Shown in pieces: positions 23,762-33,705 of a stretch of 64,000 nt of DNA (the first letter of the stretch is position 1; each line of letters starts with the position of its first letter). The notes under the pieces were generated by a model. It ran no database searches, was not told the origin of the DNA, and saw nothing but the letters and a program-made list of their open reading frames with translations. Source of the stretch: Dendrophyllia cribrosa (taxonomy: Eukaryota; Cnidaria; Anthozoa; Scleractinia; Dendrophylliidae); NCBI GenBank assembly GCA_024195265.1, contig JAJLRJ010000005.1, positions 24,116,355-24,180,354 of the forward strand. Reading direction: 5' to 3'. The translations under genes and the position numbers were made by a program.

Positions 23762-24459
23762 GAAAGAACTACCAACTATAACATCCCCCAAAGATGAAGC
23801 AAGATATCTTAAAAGATGAAGATTAAGAAGTATTATGTTAATAATGATAATGTCTTTACTAAAGGCGGATATAAAGTCACTATATAAACTGTTTCATCAG
23901 AAGAAATACGAAATAAAACGATGAAAGAACAATCAATTGACTGCGAGTTTCATTCACTTCAGTGTTAAACCTTCGGAAGTGTAGTCTATTTCAACAACAT
24001 AAGTCGGTGCATCAAATGCCAATGACACGTGAAACTTGCAAAAATACATTGCTGTAGCTTACCAGAAGAATAATTGCATTTGCCCTGTACGTACTACAAC
24101 ATCGAATCTAAAATCTACAATCAAATATCAAAAAAAATGTTGAAAGAAGACGCAAAAGGACGAAGATTACAATTTGTATCTAATCAGGCCTGAAAAAACA
24201 TTTACAGAGAATTAGAAGGCTGCTCGTGCTATCTGCCGGGTGACTTTGGTTTTCGTGTTTTTTCTTCAATATTGTTCTTATACGTTTCCCTAAATTTGTT
24301 ACTCGTACGTTTTAGAAAGTTTTAGTTTGATTACTTCAACCAAATTTTGGCTGTTGTATGCATACCACACAGAGATTCTTTGTACCCAATTTCGTGGTCT
24401 TCTTTATTATCTAAAATACTTTTTAAGAGATTTTCGTTTTTTCCTGCTGTTCCGATATT

Positions 24460-24892
24460 TGATTTTGGAACGTTCCTATGTGATAAAACGTGGAACCAAT
24501 TGTTCCATATTGGCGTGTTCCTTTTAGGCTATATAGGAACAAATTTTGATATTAAATAGGAACAAAATGTTCATGTGGAACTAAAAGAGAACCTTTTGTT
24601 CCGAATTTTAACCTGCGGGTGGAACGTATTGTTCCTAAATGGGCGGCTTAGGAACAAGTGTTCCTAACATTTTTGTTCCTCTTTTGACAACCTGTTCCTT
24701 TTCACTCAATTAGGGAACTGATTGGTCCTATTAATGAGTTCCTTTTTACTGGAGCTGTTCCTTTTTGCGGGAATGCGGAACATTTGTTCCTAATTACCTG
24801 TTCCGATTTACTTAAATTAGTTCCTATTTACGTAAAATAGTTCCTTTTTACGTAAAGTAGTTCCTCTTCACCATTTCTGTTCCTTTTTTTTT
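24460..24892. repeat. Dense GGAAC/GTTCC motif region upstream of the recombinase
   Basis: More than twenty GTTCC or GGAAC pentamers in ~430 bp, several as inverted pairs (GGAACCAATTGTTCC, GGAACAAGTGTTCC), then a short tandem series AGTTCCTxxTTACGTAAA near 24815-24870. It could be recombinase binding sites or subterminal repeats of the insertion; it could also be an independent MITE. Confidence 0.6.
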
Positions 24893-25094
24893 ATTATTTC
24901 ATTTCATTCAGTTATTCCATCTTAAAGGAAGGATGCTTTTGAATATAAGTGATTGCGGGAATAACGTTTGTTACCAGTCACATGTCTTGTCAAGTGTCAA
25001 GTGCACTTGAGATAAATGTTAGTTAAGTACGTATTGTTAGGAAAAATCGTGAAAAAGCTCAATTTTAAGTATCTCCCCACTGTAAATTTGTATA

Positions 25095-25250
25095 ATGGTG
25101 ATAACGGCGCGCAAGCAGGGGCAATTTGTGGCAAGCATGGGCAAGTAGAGGCGAGTTATGGCAAGCATGGGCACGCATAGACAAACATGGGCAAGCATGA
25201 ACATGCATGGGCAAGTAGGGGCAAGTTGTGACAAGTTTGAACATGCATGA
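25095..25250. repeat. Degenerate ~11-bp repeat (GGGCAAGCAT)
   Basis: About a dozen imperfect GGGCAAGCATG/GGCAAGT units immediately upstream of the recombinase start. The minus-strand Cys/Pro/Leu frames across it are repeat artefacts. Confidence 0.7.
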
Positions 25251-25317
25251 TGACTTCATTGTTCACAGTTGATTTAAACAAACGTGCGCGCTACTCAAAC
25301 GTTAATCTACTTGAAAC

Positions 25318-27057
25318 ATGAGTAAGAAGAGTAAGCTTGACTGGTCTAATTTTGATGGCGCATTGCCCAAACCAAAACGGCTTCACTTGGAAAAAGACGA
25401 AACAGATCGTTTGTATCACTGTCCACTAGAAGTTTGTGAACACGAAGGATTTCAAAGTCAACGTGGCTGTAGGAAACACGTGAATAACAAGCACAGATGG
25501 TTCTTTTATTTTGACCAAAAACCCGATCTGCAAGAAGCGAAAAGCTCGTCGGTGCAAGTGCCAAAGAACTTATCGGTAACAGACAAAGATGACGACGTAT
25601 CGCGCGTAACGGCGAAACAATCCGTCAGAGCATTAATTCCTTTATTTACAGTCTCTGGCCAAATTGGCGAAACATTCACAAATTGGTTGACTGGAAGCGG
25701 CGGTGGTTACAAGAAAGATCGTCCAGCTCAACAGATTGTGAATAGATGCTTTAAATTTCTCAAGTTTTGCTGCGAAGACGAGGATGAGTTGACCTTCGAG
25801 GTGATGGACTTCAGCCTGTGTTCCCCAAATCTGTTGTTCAAGTTTATTGACTATCTGCAAGAAGAATGCAAGCTCGGCCATGGTGGACGATTGGGCTACA
25901 TAGATGCTCTTTCTGAATTAATCGATTTCAGAAAAATTAATGGCGCATCAGATGCAGTTCTTCGAAAATTATCCGCGACAGAGTTGTACCTGAAAAGAGC
26001 GCGCAAGACAGTGGCAAAAATGATGAGATTGCAGTGGACACATGATCTAGACATCGAAACGCTAGAAGCAAGAGGGCACTGGGCAACGATGGAGGAATTG
26101 TTGCAAGTTGTAACCTTTCATTTGCCCCGCTACGAAAATACTGTCAAGATGTGTAAAACCAGTCCGGAGCAAGTCAACCCATCGGACCTAACATTTGCGA
26201 CAAAATTTGTAGCCGTGTACCTTTTCATTAAGGTGAAAGGATCGCGCCCTATGACTTATCAGTACCTGACAGTCGACATGGTTAGTGCAGCGAAGGAAAA
26301 TGGAGGATTCATCGATCAGAAAACGTTCAAGACTGCCAGCAAGTACGGATTTGACTCGTTGATTCTGACCGATACAAGCATGCAAGTACTCGATGGGTAC
26401 ATCACTTTCGTAAGACCCATGCTAAAACCCCAGTGCGATTTTGTTTTGGTCACGAGAAATGGAGGCCAACACAGCAAATTGGGGGACGTCATGAGCAAAT
26501 TGGTCTTTGACGCAATTGGAAAATACGTTCATCCGACACGTTATCGTCAAATTGTCGAAACGCAAAGCCTAAACCTGCTCACTAGCAAAGAGCAAAGAAT
26601 TTTGTCAGAAGACCAAAAACACAGCTCTGCTGTTGCCAAAGTTCACTATCAAAAGCAGAGATCGCGCGAAGTTGCTGTGAAGGCCCACGAGTGTCTACAA
26701 AAGTTACAAGGTACTAAAGGATCGGAGGTGGATGAGGACGTTAACGCGAGGTTTCGCGTTTCAAGTTTAAGTTCTAGTTCAGCTTCACGTTTAGTTGAAA
26801 CCGAACAGGAGAAAAGCTCGCCCCCGGAAGAGGAAGTCCCACCCACGAAGCGTTTGTGCATCCGTAGAAAAGTTCGTCGGGTTTTGAAATTCACGGAAGA
26901 AGAGGACGATTTTCTAAGAAAGGGGATAACAAAGCACGGTTTTGGACAGTGGACGGCTATTCTAAGAGATCCCGATTTCAAATTTCAAAACGGAAGGATG
27001 GCCGATTCATTAAAAAAGAGGGCTGAACTAAAGTTTCTTTTGAGTGGAAGTGTTTGA
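25318..27057 (+). CDS. Tyrosine recombinase with C2H2 finger and telobox-like Myb domain
   Basis: Intronless 579-codon frame. Residues 33-59: C2H2-type finger (C35, C40, H54, H59). Residues ~95-280: helical core-binding region. Residues ~290-465: catalytic domain with the family signature R310 (GSRPMTY), a Lys-bearing segment at 335-342, H405-P-T-R408 (HxxR), H435 and Tyr444 (KVHYQKQ). All residues needed for covalent strand exchange appear present. A basic NLS-like stretch (KRLCIRRKVRR, 511-521) precedes residues 523-575, which resemble the Myb/telobox domain of TRF proteins (FTEEEDDFLRKGITKHGFGQW, then R-M-A-D-S-L-K-K-R). Such enzymes drive Crypton, DIRS and virophage integration; Crypton-like is the closest fit, but I do not recognise this domain set. 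GC content is visibly higher than the flanks. The convergent helicase gene ends 207 bp away. Confidence 0.85.
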   Translation: MSKKSKLDWSNFDGALPKPKRLHLEKDETDRLYHCPLEVCEHEGFQSQRGCRKHVNNKHRWFFYFDQKPDLQEAKSSSVQVPKNLSVTDKDDDVSRVTAKQSVRALIPLFTVSGQIGETFTNWLTGSGGGYKKDRPAQQIVNRCFKFLKFCCEDEDELTFEVMDFSLCSPNLLFKFIDYLQEECKLGHGGRLGYIDALSELIDFRKINGASDAVLRKLSATELYLKRARKTVAKMMRLQWTHDLDIETLEARGHWATMEELLQVVTFHLPRYENTVKMCKTSPEQVNPSDLTFATKFVAVYLFIKVKGSRPMTYQYLTVDMVSAAKENGGFIDQKTFKTASKYGFDSLILTDTSMQVLDGYITFVRPMLKPQCDFVLVTRNGGQHSKLGDVMSKLVFDAIGKYVHPTRYRQIVETQSLNLLTSKEQRILSEDQKHSSAVAKVHYQKQRSREVAVKAHECLQKLQGTKGSEVDEDVNARFRVSSLSSSSASRLVETEQEKSSPPEEEVPPTKRLCIRRKVRRVLKFTEEEDDFLRKGITKHGFGQWTAILRDPDFKFQNGRMADSLKKRAELKFLLSGSV

Positions 27058-27264
27058 CACACAAGAAGGAAGGTTTGCACCTTAGAGTTGTGTCTCAAAG
27101 AATCGTACGTATTCAGAAACAAACAACAACAAATGCGAATCATTGCAAAAAGTACATTTTAATGTAGCTTGTTACTTCAGCTTACATTTCTGTGCAACGA
27201 TTATTAGGCTCGATAAATCTTGCTTGAAGTACATTTTCGTTTCCTTTAAATTTGCGGGTCATTT

Positions 27265-30200
27265 CTATTGTTGACTAGAACTAAAGTAATTTAACAATGT
27301 TTTTCGCGGCCTCTTGTTGGCCTCTTGGCTGCGCGCGCGATTCCTGGATCGCTTTCTTGAACGGTGAGTTCGCATCGGATCTTCTAAACTCGCGCAGTCG
27401 TCGACGCTTGCACGCAACGGAGTACCACTTGTCATGTCGGCCGTTTGCTGGTCACCATTGTCGTCTCCAAGTAGTGGGACGTCCGAGACGCGCGTTATCA
27501 TCGGTGGTGATAGTGGGCAGTATTGTTCCTGGTCGTAGTGTGCAACGTACGATGGCGTTTTTGGCGTTATGAAAATTTCTTCTTCCTCCTCTTCTTGTTC
27601 GTCAAAACTGTGTTGCACGTACGCGAGCGGGAGAGGCTCCGTCAAACTTTTCACCAGGTGTTCTTCTTCTTTTCTAAGGAGACCCAGCATTCGGCAAACA
27701 CGCTTTCTTTCGGCCAAGGCTTCTTTGCACCTGAGGGTGCCGAGGTTCGTGTGGTGATTTTTAAGTTTGTCTTGGAGCACTTCTCGGAATGCCTCCATCG
27801 AAGCTGCCGTTTCTTCGTCTAAGCTGGATTGTAGAGCCAACATGCATTCTTGCAGCTCCCTTTCTGTGTTCTGCAGCCACGGTAATTCAAATACTTTTTT
27901 CGCCCTTGTCTTGTTGGCCTCTAGCCGATCCTGGCGTTTCTGTTCTTGAATCTCGGCCAGACTTTCCCTGATGGGCGTGGGGAGCGGTTCTGTGTCATCG
28001 CGTGGCAGCAGCGCTGCGCGCTCACTGGGCACACCCCTCGAAATCAAGCCCTCCTTCCTCCGCTGGTAAAACCACTCGTCCTGCTCTTTGGAGCGTTCCT
28101 TTTCCCGACGACGATTCTCCAGGATGTGGCTGAGGTGCCGGTGCCGCAGCGAGTACGGCGAACTCTGGCCCAGGGCCGTCCTCAAGGCGATTATGCTCTC
28201 GTCGTCCGAATCGTCGTCCACGGTCATTTCTGGGTCGCTGTGGTCTGGTGTGCTCATGCCCATTTCGGAAGACCCGGTGAGGAGATTAGCCAGCGGTAAT
28301 GTCCTCAGAACCTCCTTCTCGATCTCTGGCAACGTCCCGTCGTCCTGTTGCGAATCTCGCTCTCTCTCTTCGTCCGAGTCTTCTGAACTTTCGTCCTCGT
28401 CGCTGGCTACACGGGCTTTCGTGGCCGCCCATGCGATGCACTCCATGGGATGTTGACGTAGCCATTGTGCGGCCTTTTTCTTTGGGTTGGGAAGGCTTTT
28501 GAAAACGTAATATCTTAGCCTCCTGTCCATGGCCGTTTGGTCTTCGGGCTTGAACTTTAACTTTTGCTGGGCCGTCATAAACATCGGACAACGGTTGAAG
28601 AAAGACCGAGCCGTCTTGTACTTTACATCGCACGCTGTGTATCCTCCCTGAGTCAATATCTTCCAGTCATCCACGTCCAGCGTCGAAGGAGATGCCTCGT
28701 CCACGAAAATGACCTCCGTTTCTTTCCTGATCATTGCCTTGTTAAAAACCTTCTGCTTTGTAATTGTAGCTACATTGCTGTGGTGCATAATGCCCAGCAT
28801 AGGATAAAACAGGCTGGTCTTGCCACTGTCGGCTGCGCCAACTAAACACGGTACTTTTTCCTTGTGCTTCTTTTGATTGAACTTCAGAAGCCGAAGAAAG
28901 TCTTCGCAGAATAATCCAGTGTCACTTTCTGACAGGCTGTTTCGCAGGATCTCTTTGAAGTACTTCGGATTCGGTTCTTTGAACGGGTCGTAGCGCGAAA
29001 AGGCTCTCGGAGTGACTAGGCCCACTTTCTCGGCGGGAATTGGGTCTTTTAAGAACTTTCGTTTTTTCGACAGACCAACAGTATCCTTGGTTGACTTCTA
29101 TCAGGTTGTAGTCCACAGTGATGGGACGAATGACTTCACAGTCGGGGTCACTCAGCAGGTCGACTACTTTTTTCATATCTCTGATTAGCCTCGACTTAAA
29201 AGCTTCGTTGGCGGCCAAGCTGTTTACAAAAGCCTTCACATCGCACTTGTGGGAAAATGTGTACTTGGCGCCTTCACACTTCTTGTAGATTGTGCCCCTG
29301 TAAAGGGCATAATCTAGCCTTTTTAACGTTATGGCTATGTCGTTAATCAGTACTGTCATTTTGTCTCCAAGCCGAGGCTCTGCTGCATCGCTTAGTTGCT
29401 CTGATGTCGCGGTATCTGGGGTGCTAGAATCCAAGCCAAACCGATCAATTGTCAGTCTTGCATTTTGCATTTTGGTGACGGCCTCCGATAGAGAAGCCCT
29501 GACTGCGGGATGAACGAGGCGCACGCGAACGACATTCTCTGTTCCACATTCGTCTATGTCGATTGAGTCTGGATCGTCTAGTACGTTTTCGACCTCCGAA
29601 ATGAAGCAGTGCTGGTAGGAGGCGGTTACAAGCTCTTGCATGAAAGCGTTGCTGTGGTCTTTTAATACTTTGAATAGCTCTTTCATCGCAAGCGATTCCT
29701 TGCCCTCTTGACAGGGAACCTTAAAACAGGAACGAAAAACAGTCGGTTGGGTTTTGAAACATTACACACTCCCTATTTCTTTTTATTCCAAACACTTTTC
29801 GAAAGGAATTTCAAATGATAATAATTGCTACGTTCACCAAAACACGAACAAACAAGCGCTAAGTTTCCAATCTGTAGGACAGTGGCAACATAAATTTCTC
29901 AAAAAATGTACAAAGAATCAGTTTTCTCTATCATTCTGTAACTAGTACTGACGGCTATTTGAGGATAATAATCGCGATTTTGATTTGAGACCACATTACA
30001 TAGAGGTTATTCAGCGAAAAGTTGTGTAATACGGCTGAGTGTTTTTACGAGTCTATTTTAACTGTTTCGAGCTTTTAGGCAATAAAAAATTAAAAAAAAA
30101 TTGACGCTTAAAATCTCAGCCGTATTACACGGCTTTTCGCTGAATAATTTGTTTACTATACGACAGTCACCTTCTCTTAAATCTAAATAACTTTGAAAGT

Positions 30201-31242
30201 GTTTTCCCTAGCGCGCGGTCAGAAGAGTTTAATAACGTGTCATAATCACTTCATTTTGTCTGTTATTATTAAATCGTGTTCTTCTACAGCTTAATGGGTG
30301 CAGCAGTAGAAATGAGGTCTTTGCAGCTCAATCAAGTTGCGTCGATGTTACTATGATTATAATCCCAAAAACGTTCATATCAGTTGCCTTAACGTACCCT
30401 TTAAGCCCAAATTGTGATCAGCATCAAATCTTTACTTATGATAACAATGCTTCATCAATCAGAAATGTTATGAGGTATATGATCACCCAAGATGAATTAT
30501 TTTTGATATTTTAACACCTCCTCCCACTACTGCTAAAATAAATGTATGGGGACAAGAAAGGAGAATTTGTATTTTTATATTGGGTTTAAAAGGGTTAAAG
30601 ATGATAGATAGAAAAGTGTGTACCTGATTTGTAGTTGCCTCCACTCCGCATTCTAGTAGGGCACGGTGAACGGTGATCGGATTGGCGGGAGCACCATTTG
30701 GCGTGGTTAACGCAATCCAGTAACTTATGGATGGACGCAGTTTTTGATTTATAATTGAGGGATGATTCGATACCCAGCTTTGACTTGATTTACTAGAAAC
30801 TTGACTTGTTGTTATGGAATCCTCTTCGCTGTCAACACCATGATCGTCATTTTCGGCCTCGTTTCCACTCTTCTTGTTGGCTCTTTTCTTGGGGCCTCGC
30901 GTGCTGATAGCGCTAAAGAAGAACGCTACGCTTCTAATGCCTATGACAAAAAGTTGAAAAGGTGTGGTTATCGATGGAGGCATTAACTAGATGTACGGTA
31001 TACGATTTGTTGAAAGTGAATGTCAAAGGCAAATACAAACCTTGTATTGCTTTGTCGCAAGCATCTCTCGTCTTGCACACCTCATCCCAAGCACATTGGA
31101 GGCCATCTTCGATGTTGCAAACACAGTTAGCGCTCACTACGCTGCATTTGTTAACAATGATCGGACTCAGATAGCATAACGTTGCGCCCTTGATTTTTTC
31201 ACTATTCAGTTGGCGACATGGGTAGTTCGTCCTTCGCATCAT
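27265..31242 (-). CDS. Superfamily 3 helicase gene, three exons, one frame break
   Basis: Minus strand: exon 1 31242-31041, exon 2 30940-30624, exon 3 29719-27265, with GT/AG sites and matching phases (1, then 0). Exon 1 is Cys-rich; exon 2 is charged with a basic stretch (GPKKRANKK). Exon 3 codes a ~210-residue N-terminal helical region, then the ATPase: Walker A GAADSGKT, Walker B VIFVDEA, SF3 B' motif WKILTQGGYTACDVKY, motif C-like CPMFMTAQQ and Arg-finger region MDRRLRYYVF. An acidic/coiled region and a basic C-tail ending RKTLLNYFSS follow. SF3 helicases unwind origins for parvoviruses, papillomaviruses and virophages. No HUH nicking domain is seen. The two halves of exon 3 are out of frame by one base near an A6 run (29062-29067): mutation, sequencing error or recoding. 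Confidence 0.7.
30007..30147. repeat. Hairpin with 33-bp arms inside helicase intron 2
   Basis: TTATTCAGCGAAAAG...GTAATACGGCTGAG pairs with CTCAGCCGTATTAC...CTTTTCGCTGAATAA across a ~75-base AT-rich loop. Either a small MITE or a structural element of the insertion. Confidence 0.75.
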
Positions 31243-31276
31243 CTTTCCACTGACATCGCCCCACGTCAGTGTTCTG

Positions 31277-31284
31277 CTTTTATA
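31277..31284 (-). promoter_or_regulatory. TATA box of the helicase gene
   Basis: TATAAAAG on the minus strand, 35 bases before the exon 1 ATG (31242). The spacing implies a very short 5' leader. Confidence 0.6.
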
Positions 31285-31740
31285 GCAGACAAACTTGTGA
31301 AATTAATTTGAATAAATATCGGAACGAATGTTTCTTAAAACTCATGTATGTTACAAAAGCTGTGATACTGGTGTGTGCTTCTAATGTTTAAGCCAAAAAT
31401 GTATCTCTTGCATTTCATGAACCATTGTGTTTGGGAGTGGTGAGAAACTCGTCAACCAATAAGAACGATTTAAAAGCCATCGCATACCAATCAGGCCAAT
31501 GTTAAACGCATACCAAACAATGTAAAAACACCTGGTACAAAACTAACAAGGTGCATTCAACAACGGGTTTAAAAGTTGACACTTGGATACTAATGAGCAA
31601 TTCATGATTCCATGAAATCCGTAGGATCCGTAAAATCCATACCCCAAAGGAAGAAATGTTCATGATCTGCTGTACTCAGTTTCCAACAAACAGCACCCGT
31701 GCACTGCAAGTTCCAGCCTCAGCGAGTGTCTGTATTCGGG

Positions 31741-32090
31741 GTGGATACTACGGATTTTACGGATTTTAAGGAAACATGAATGTATAATGACGAAATATTG
31801 ATTTACTTTGTGATAGGAGGGTGGATACTACGGATTTCACGGATTTTACGGAACTATGAATGTATAATGACGATGCATTGATTTACTTTCTGATATGAGG
31901 GTGGATACCATGGATTTTACGGATTTTACGGAAACATGAATGTATAATGACGATGCATTGATTTACTTTCTGATAGGAGGGCGGATACCACGGATTTTAC
32001 GGATTTTACGGAACTATGAATGTATAATGACGATGCAATGATTTATTTTCTGATAGGAGGGTGGACACCATGGATTTTACGGATTTCAGG
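31741..32090 (+). repeat. 80-bp iteron array, left arm (4.4 units)
   Basis: Units start at 31741, 31821, 31901, 31981 and 32061, exactly 80 bp apart. Each has doubled GGATTTTACGGATTTTACGG followed by TGAATGTATAATGACGATGC. Single related motifs flank the array at 31614-31650 and 32838-32862. Confidence 0.9.
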
Positions 32091-32400
32091 GAAGAATAAA
32101 TACTTCTCTTTATTAATATAAATCTTTTTTTATTTTTAATTTTTTTAATTTAATTTAATTTTTATTTTATTTTTATTTTTTTTATTTTTTTTTTATTTAT
32201 TTTTTATTTATTTTTATTTTTTTTATTTAAAAAAAATATAAATCTTTTTTCAAAAATAGAATAATTAAAATAATTAAATTAAAATTATTAAATAATTAAT
32301 TTTATAATTAAAATAATATATATATATATATATATTATTTTTTATATAAAAACTGTTTACAGAGATAAAGAGAAATATAACGATTTTATATTTATTTTTC
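32091..32400. promoter_or_regulatory. ~300-bp almost pure A+T core between inverted iterons
   Basis: Long T and A tracts with TATATATATA; almost no G or C for ~250 bases. Placed symmetrically between converging iteron arrays, this resembles an origin unwinding region. The function is inferred from layout only. Confidence 0.45.
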
Positions 32401-32404
32401 CGAG

Positions 32405-32672
32405 AAATCCGTGAAATCCGTAAATCCACCCTCCTACCAGAAAGTAAATCATTGCATCGTCATTATACATTCATGTTTCCGTAAAATCCGCAAAATCCAT
32501 GGTATACGCCCTCATATCAGAAAGTAAATCAATGCATCGTCATTATACATTCATGTTTCCGTAAAATCCGTAAAATCCATGGTATCCACCCTCCTATCAG
32601 AAAGTAAATCAATGCATCGTCATTATACATTCATGTTTCCGTAAAATCCGTAAAATCCTAAGTATCCACCAT
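32405..32672 (-). repeat. 80-bp iteron array, right arm (inverted, 3 units)
   Basis: AAAGTAAATC recurs at 32441, 32521 and 32601, period 80, with GTAAAATCCGTAAAATCC in each unit: the reverse complement of the left arm. Confidence 0.9.
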
Positions 32673-33102
32673 TAATACAGACGTTTCATGAGAGCTGAAC
32701 TTGCTGTTGATTTCAATTTATGGAACATGTTATTCAGCAGCATTTTCGCGATTGCTGGGATTGGAACTTGCAGTGTGTATGTGTGGTATGTGAAATAGAA
32801 TTAATCGAAAGGACAAGTTTATTTCTGAAGACGGACAGGACAGATTTCACGGATTTTGCGGATCTGTTCGTTCCTTTTTTAACCATGCTCTATAAATCAA
32901 TAGAGGAACGTTTTGAGCCTCATGTTCTTTTCCAGTGCATGATCGTTAACTCGACATCCAAAGTCGAATGAAATTAAACATAGTCCAGAGTTAATGTTTT
33001 CCGTCTCTGTTCTTAGACACAGGGCATAAATACCAAATTATATGGATTTGTGAAGAAAATGAGGCCAAAAAGAGAAAGGGGAACGCAAATTTTGGGAAAC
33101 GA
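32673..33102. other. Right edge of the 8.8-kb insertion, no gene seen
   Basis: Holds one more GATTTCACGGATTTTGCGG motif (32838-32862) and an unsupported short frame (32720-32971). Confidence 0.4.
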
Positions 33103-33452
33103 TCTTGTTCTTGTTCTTTTTGTTCTTGTTCTTCTTGTTCTTGTTTTTCTTGTTCTTGTTCTTGTTCTTGTTCTTGTTCTTGTTCTTGTTCTTGTTCTTG
33201 TTCTTGTTCTTGTTCTTGTTCTTGTTCTTGTTCTTGTTCTTGTTCTTGTTCTTGTTCTTGTTCTTGTTCTTGTTCTTGTTCTTGTTCTTGTTCTTGTTCT
33301 TCTTGTTCTTGTTCTTCTTGTTCTTCTTGTTCTTCTTGTTCTTCTTGTTCTTCTTGTTCTTCTTGTTCTTCTTGTTCTTCTTGTTCTTCTTGTTCTTCCT
33401 GTTCTTCTTGTTCTTGTTCTTGATCTTGTTCTTGTTCTTCGTCTTCGTCTTT
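33103..33452. repeat. (TTCTTG)n microsatellite
   Basis: About 57 hexamers with TTCTTCTTG variants. The long Glu/Gln, Lys/Asn or Leu/Val frames seen on both strands are artefacts. A sister array is at 38838-39205. Confidence 0.95.
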
Positions 33453-33468
33453 TTCTTCTTTTTCCAAA

Positions 33469-33705
33469 ATGACATATATGGGAATTAAAGCGCGTACTTT
33501 CGTAAGCACTTCTATGTTTGTTTTACATATTAAAATAGACATTTTGTTACCGATATTTTTTATCCCACAGCAACTGTTAACACCTTTTTCTTTCGGCTGT
33601 GTTTTCAACGTTTTCTTGGGTTCCCCTTTTGATATTTTCCTCAATCATAAAATTGCGCAACTTAATGGTAGTGATTTCACCATTTACATTTTACTTACTG
33701 TTTAG
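33469..33705 (+). other. 78-codon frame, identical in two duplicated units (copy 1)
   Basis: ATG at 33469 or 33481 opens 78 codons, ending TAG. The frame is identical at 39228-39464. It is hydrophobic (FFIPQQLLTPFSFG). The region is homologous to the dispersed block at 10656 and elsewhere, where the frame is not kept, so identity more likely reflects recent duplication than coding constraint. Confidence 0.25.

Larger units (their letters stand above)
24280..33102. mobile_element. ~8.8-kb insertion carrying tyrosine recombinase and SF3 helicase genes
   Basis: Copy A's flank matches copy B up to the start of a TTCTTG microsatellite (24278, ...CAATATTGTTCTT). The match resumes at the microsatellite (33103 on) and continues to 33925. 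In copy B (38837-39685) and near 56090 and 63215 the same join is uninterrupted, so those are empty sites. The insert holds a GGAAC-motif region, the recombinase (25318-27057), the helicase gene (27265-31242) and an inverted 80-bp repeat array around an A+T core (31741-32670). No long terminal inverted repeats are seen, which fits a tyrosine-recombinase element. The exact ends, and whether all 8.8 kb moved as one unit, are inference. Confidence 0.6.

Noticed and set aside
27297..28845. Several plus-strand frames opposite the helicase
   Set aside because: Shadows of the GC-richer helicase exon.
27265..29719. Parvovirus integration
   Set aside because: SF3 motifs are present, but I see no HUH nickase, no capsid frame and the gene has spliced upstream exons; a viral origin is possible but not shown.
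31741..32672. CRISPR-like array
   Set aside because: Repeats are 80 bp with no spacer diversity, inverted around an A+T core, in a eukaryotic genome.
32991..33644. Long Glu/Gln-rich, Lys/Asn-rich and Leu/Val-rich frames on both strands
   Set aside because: They are all translations of the (TTCTTG)n microsatellite; same for 38794-39403.
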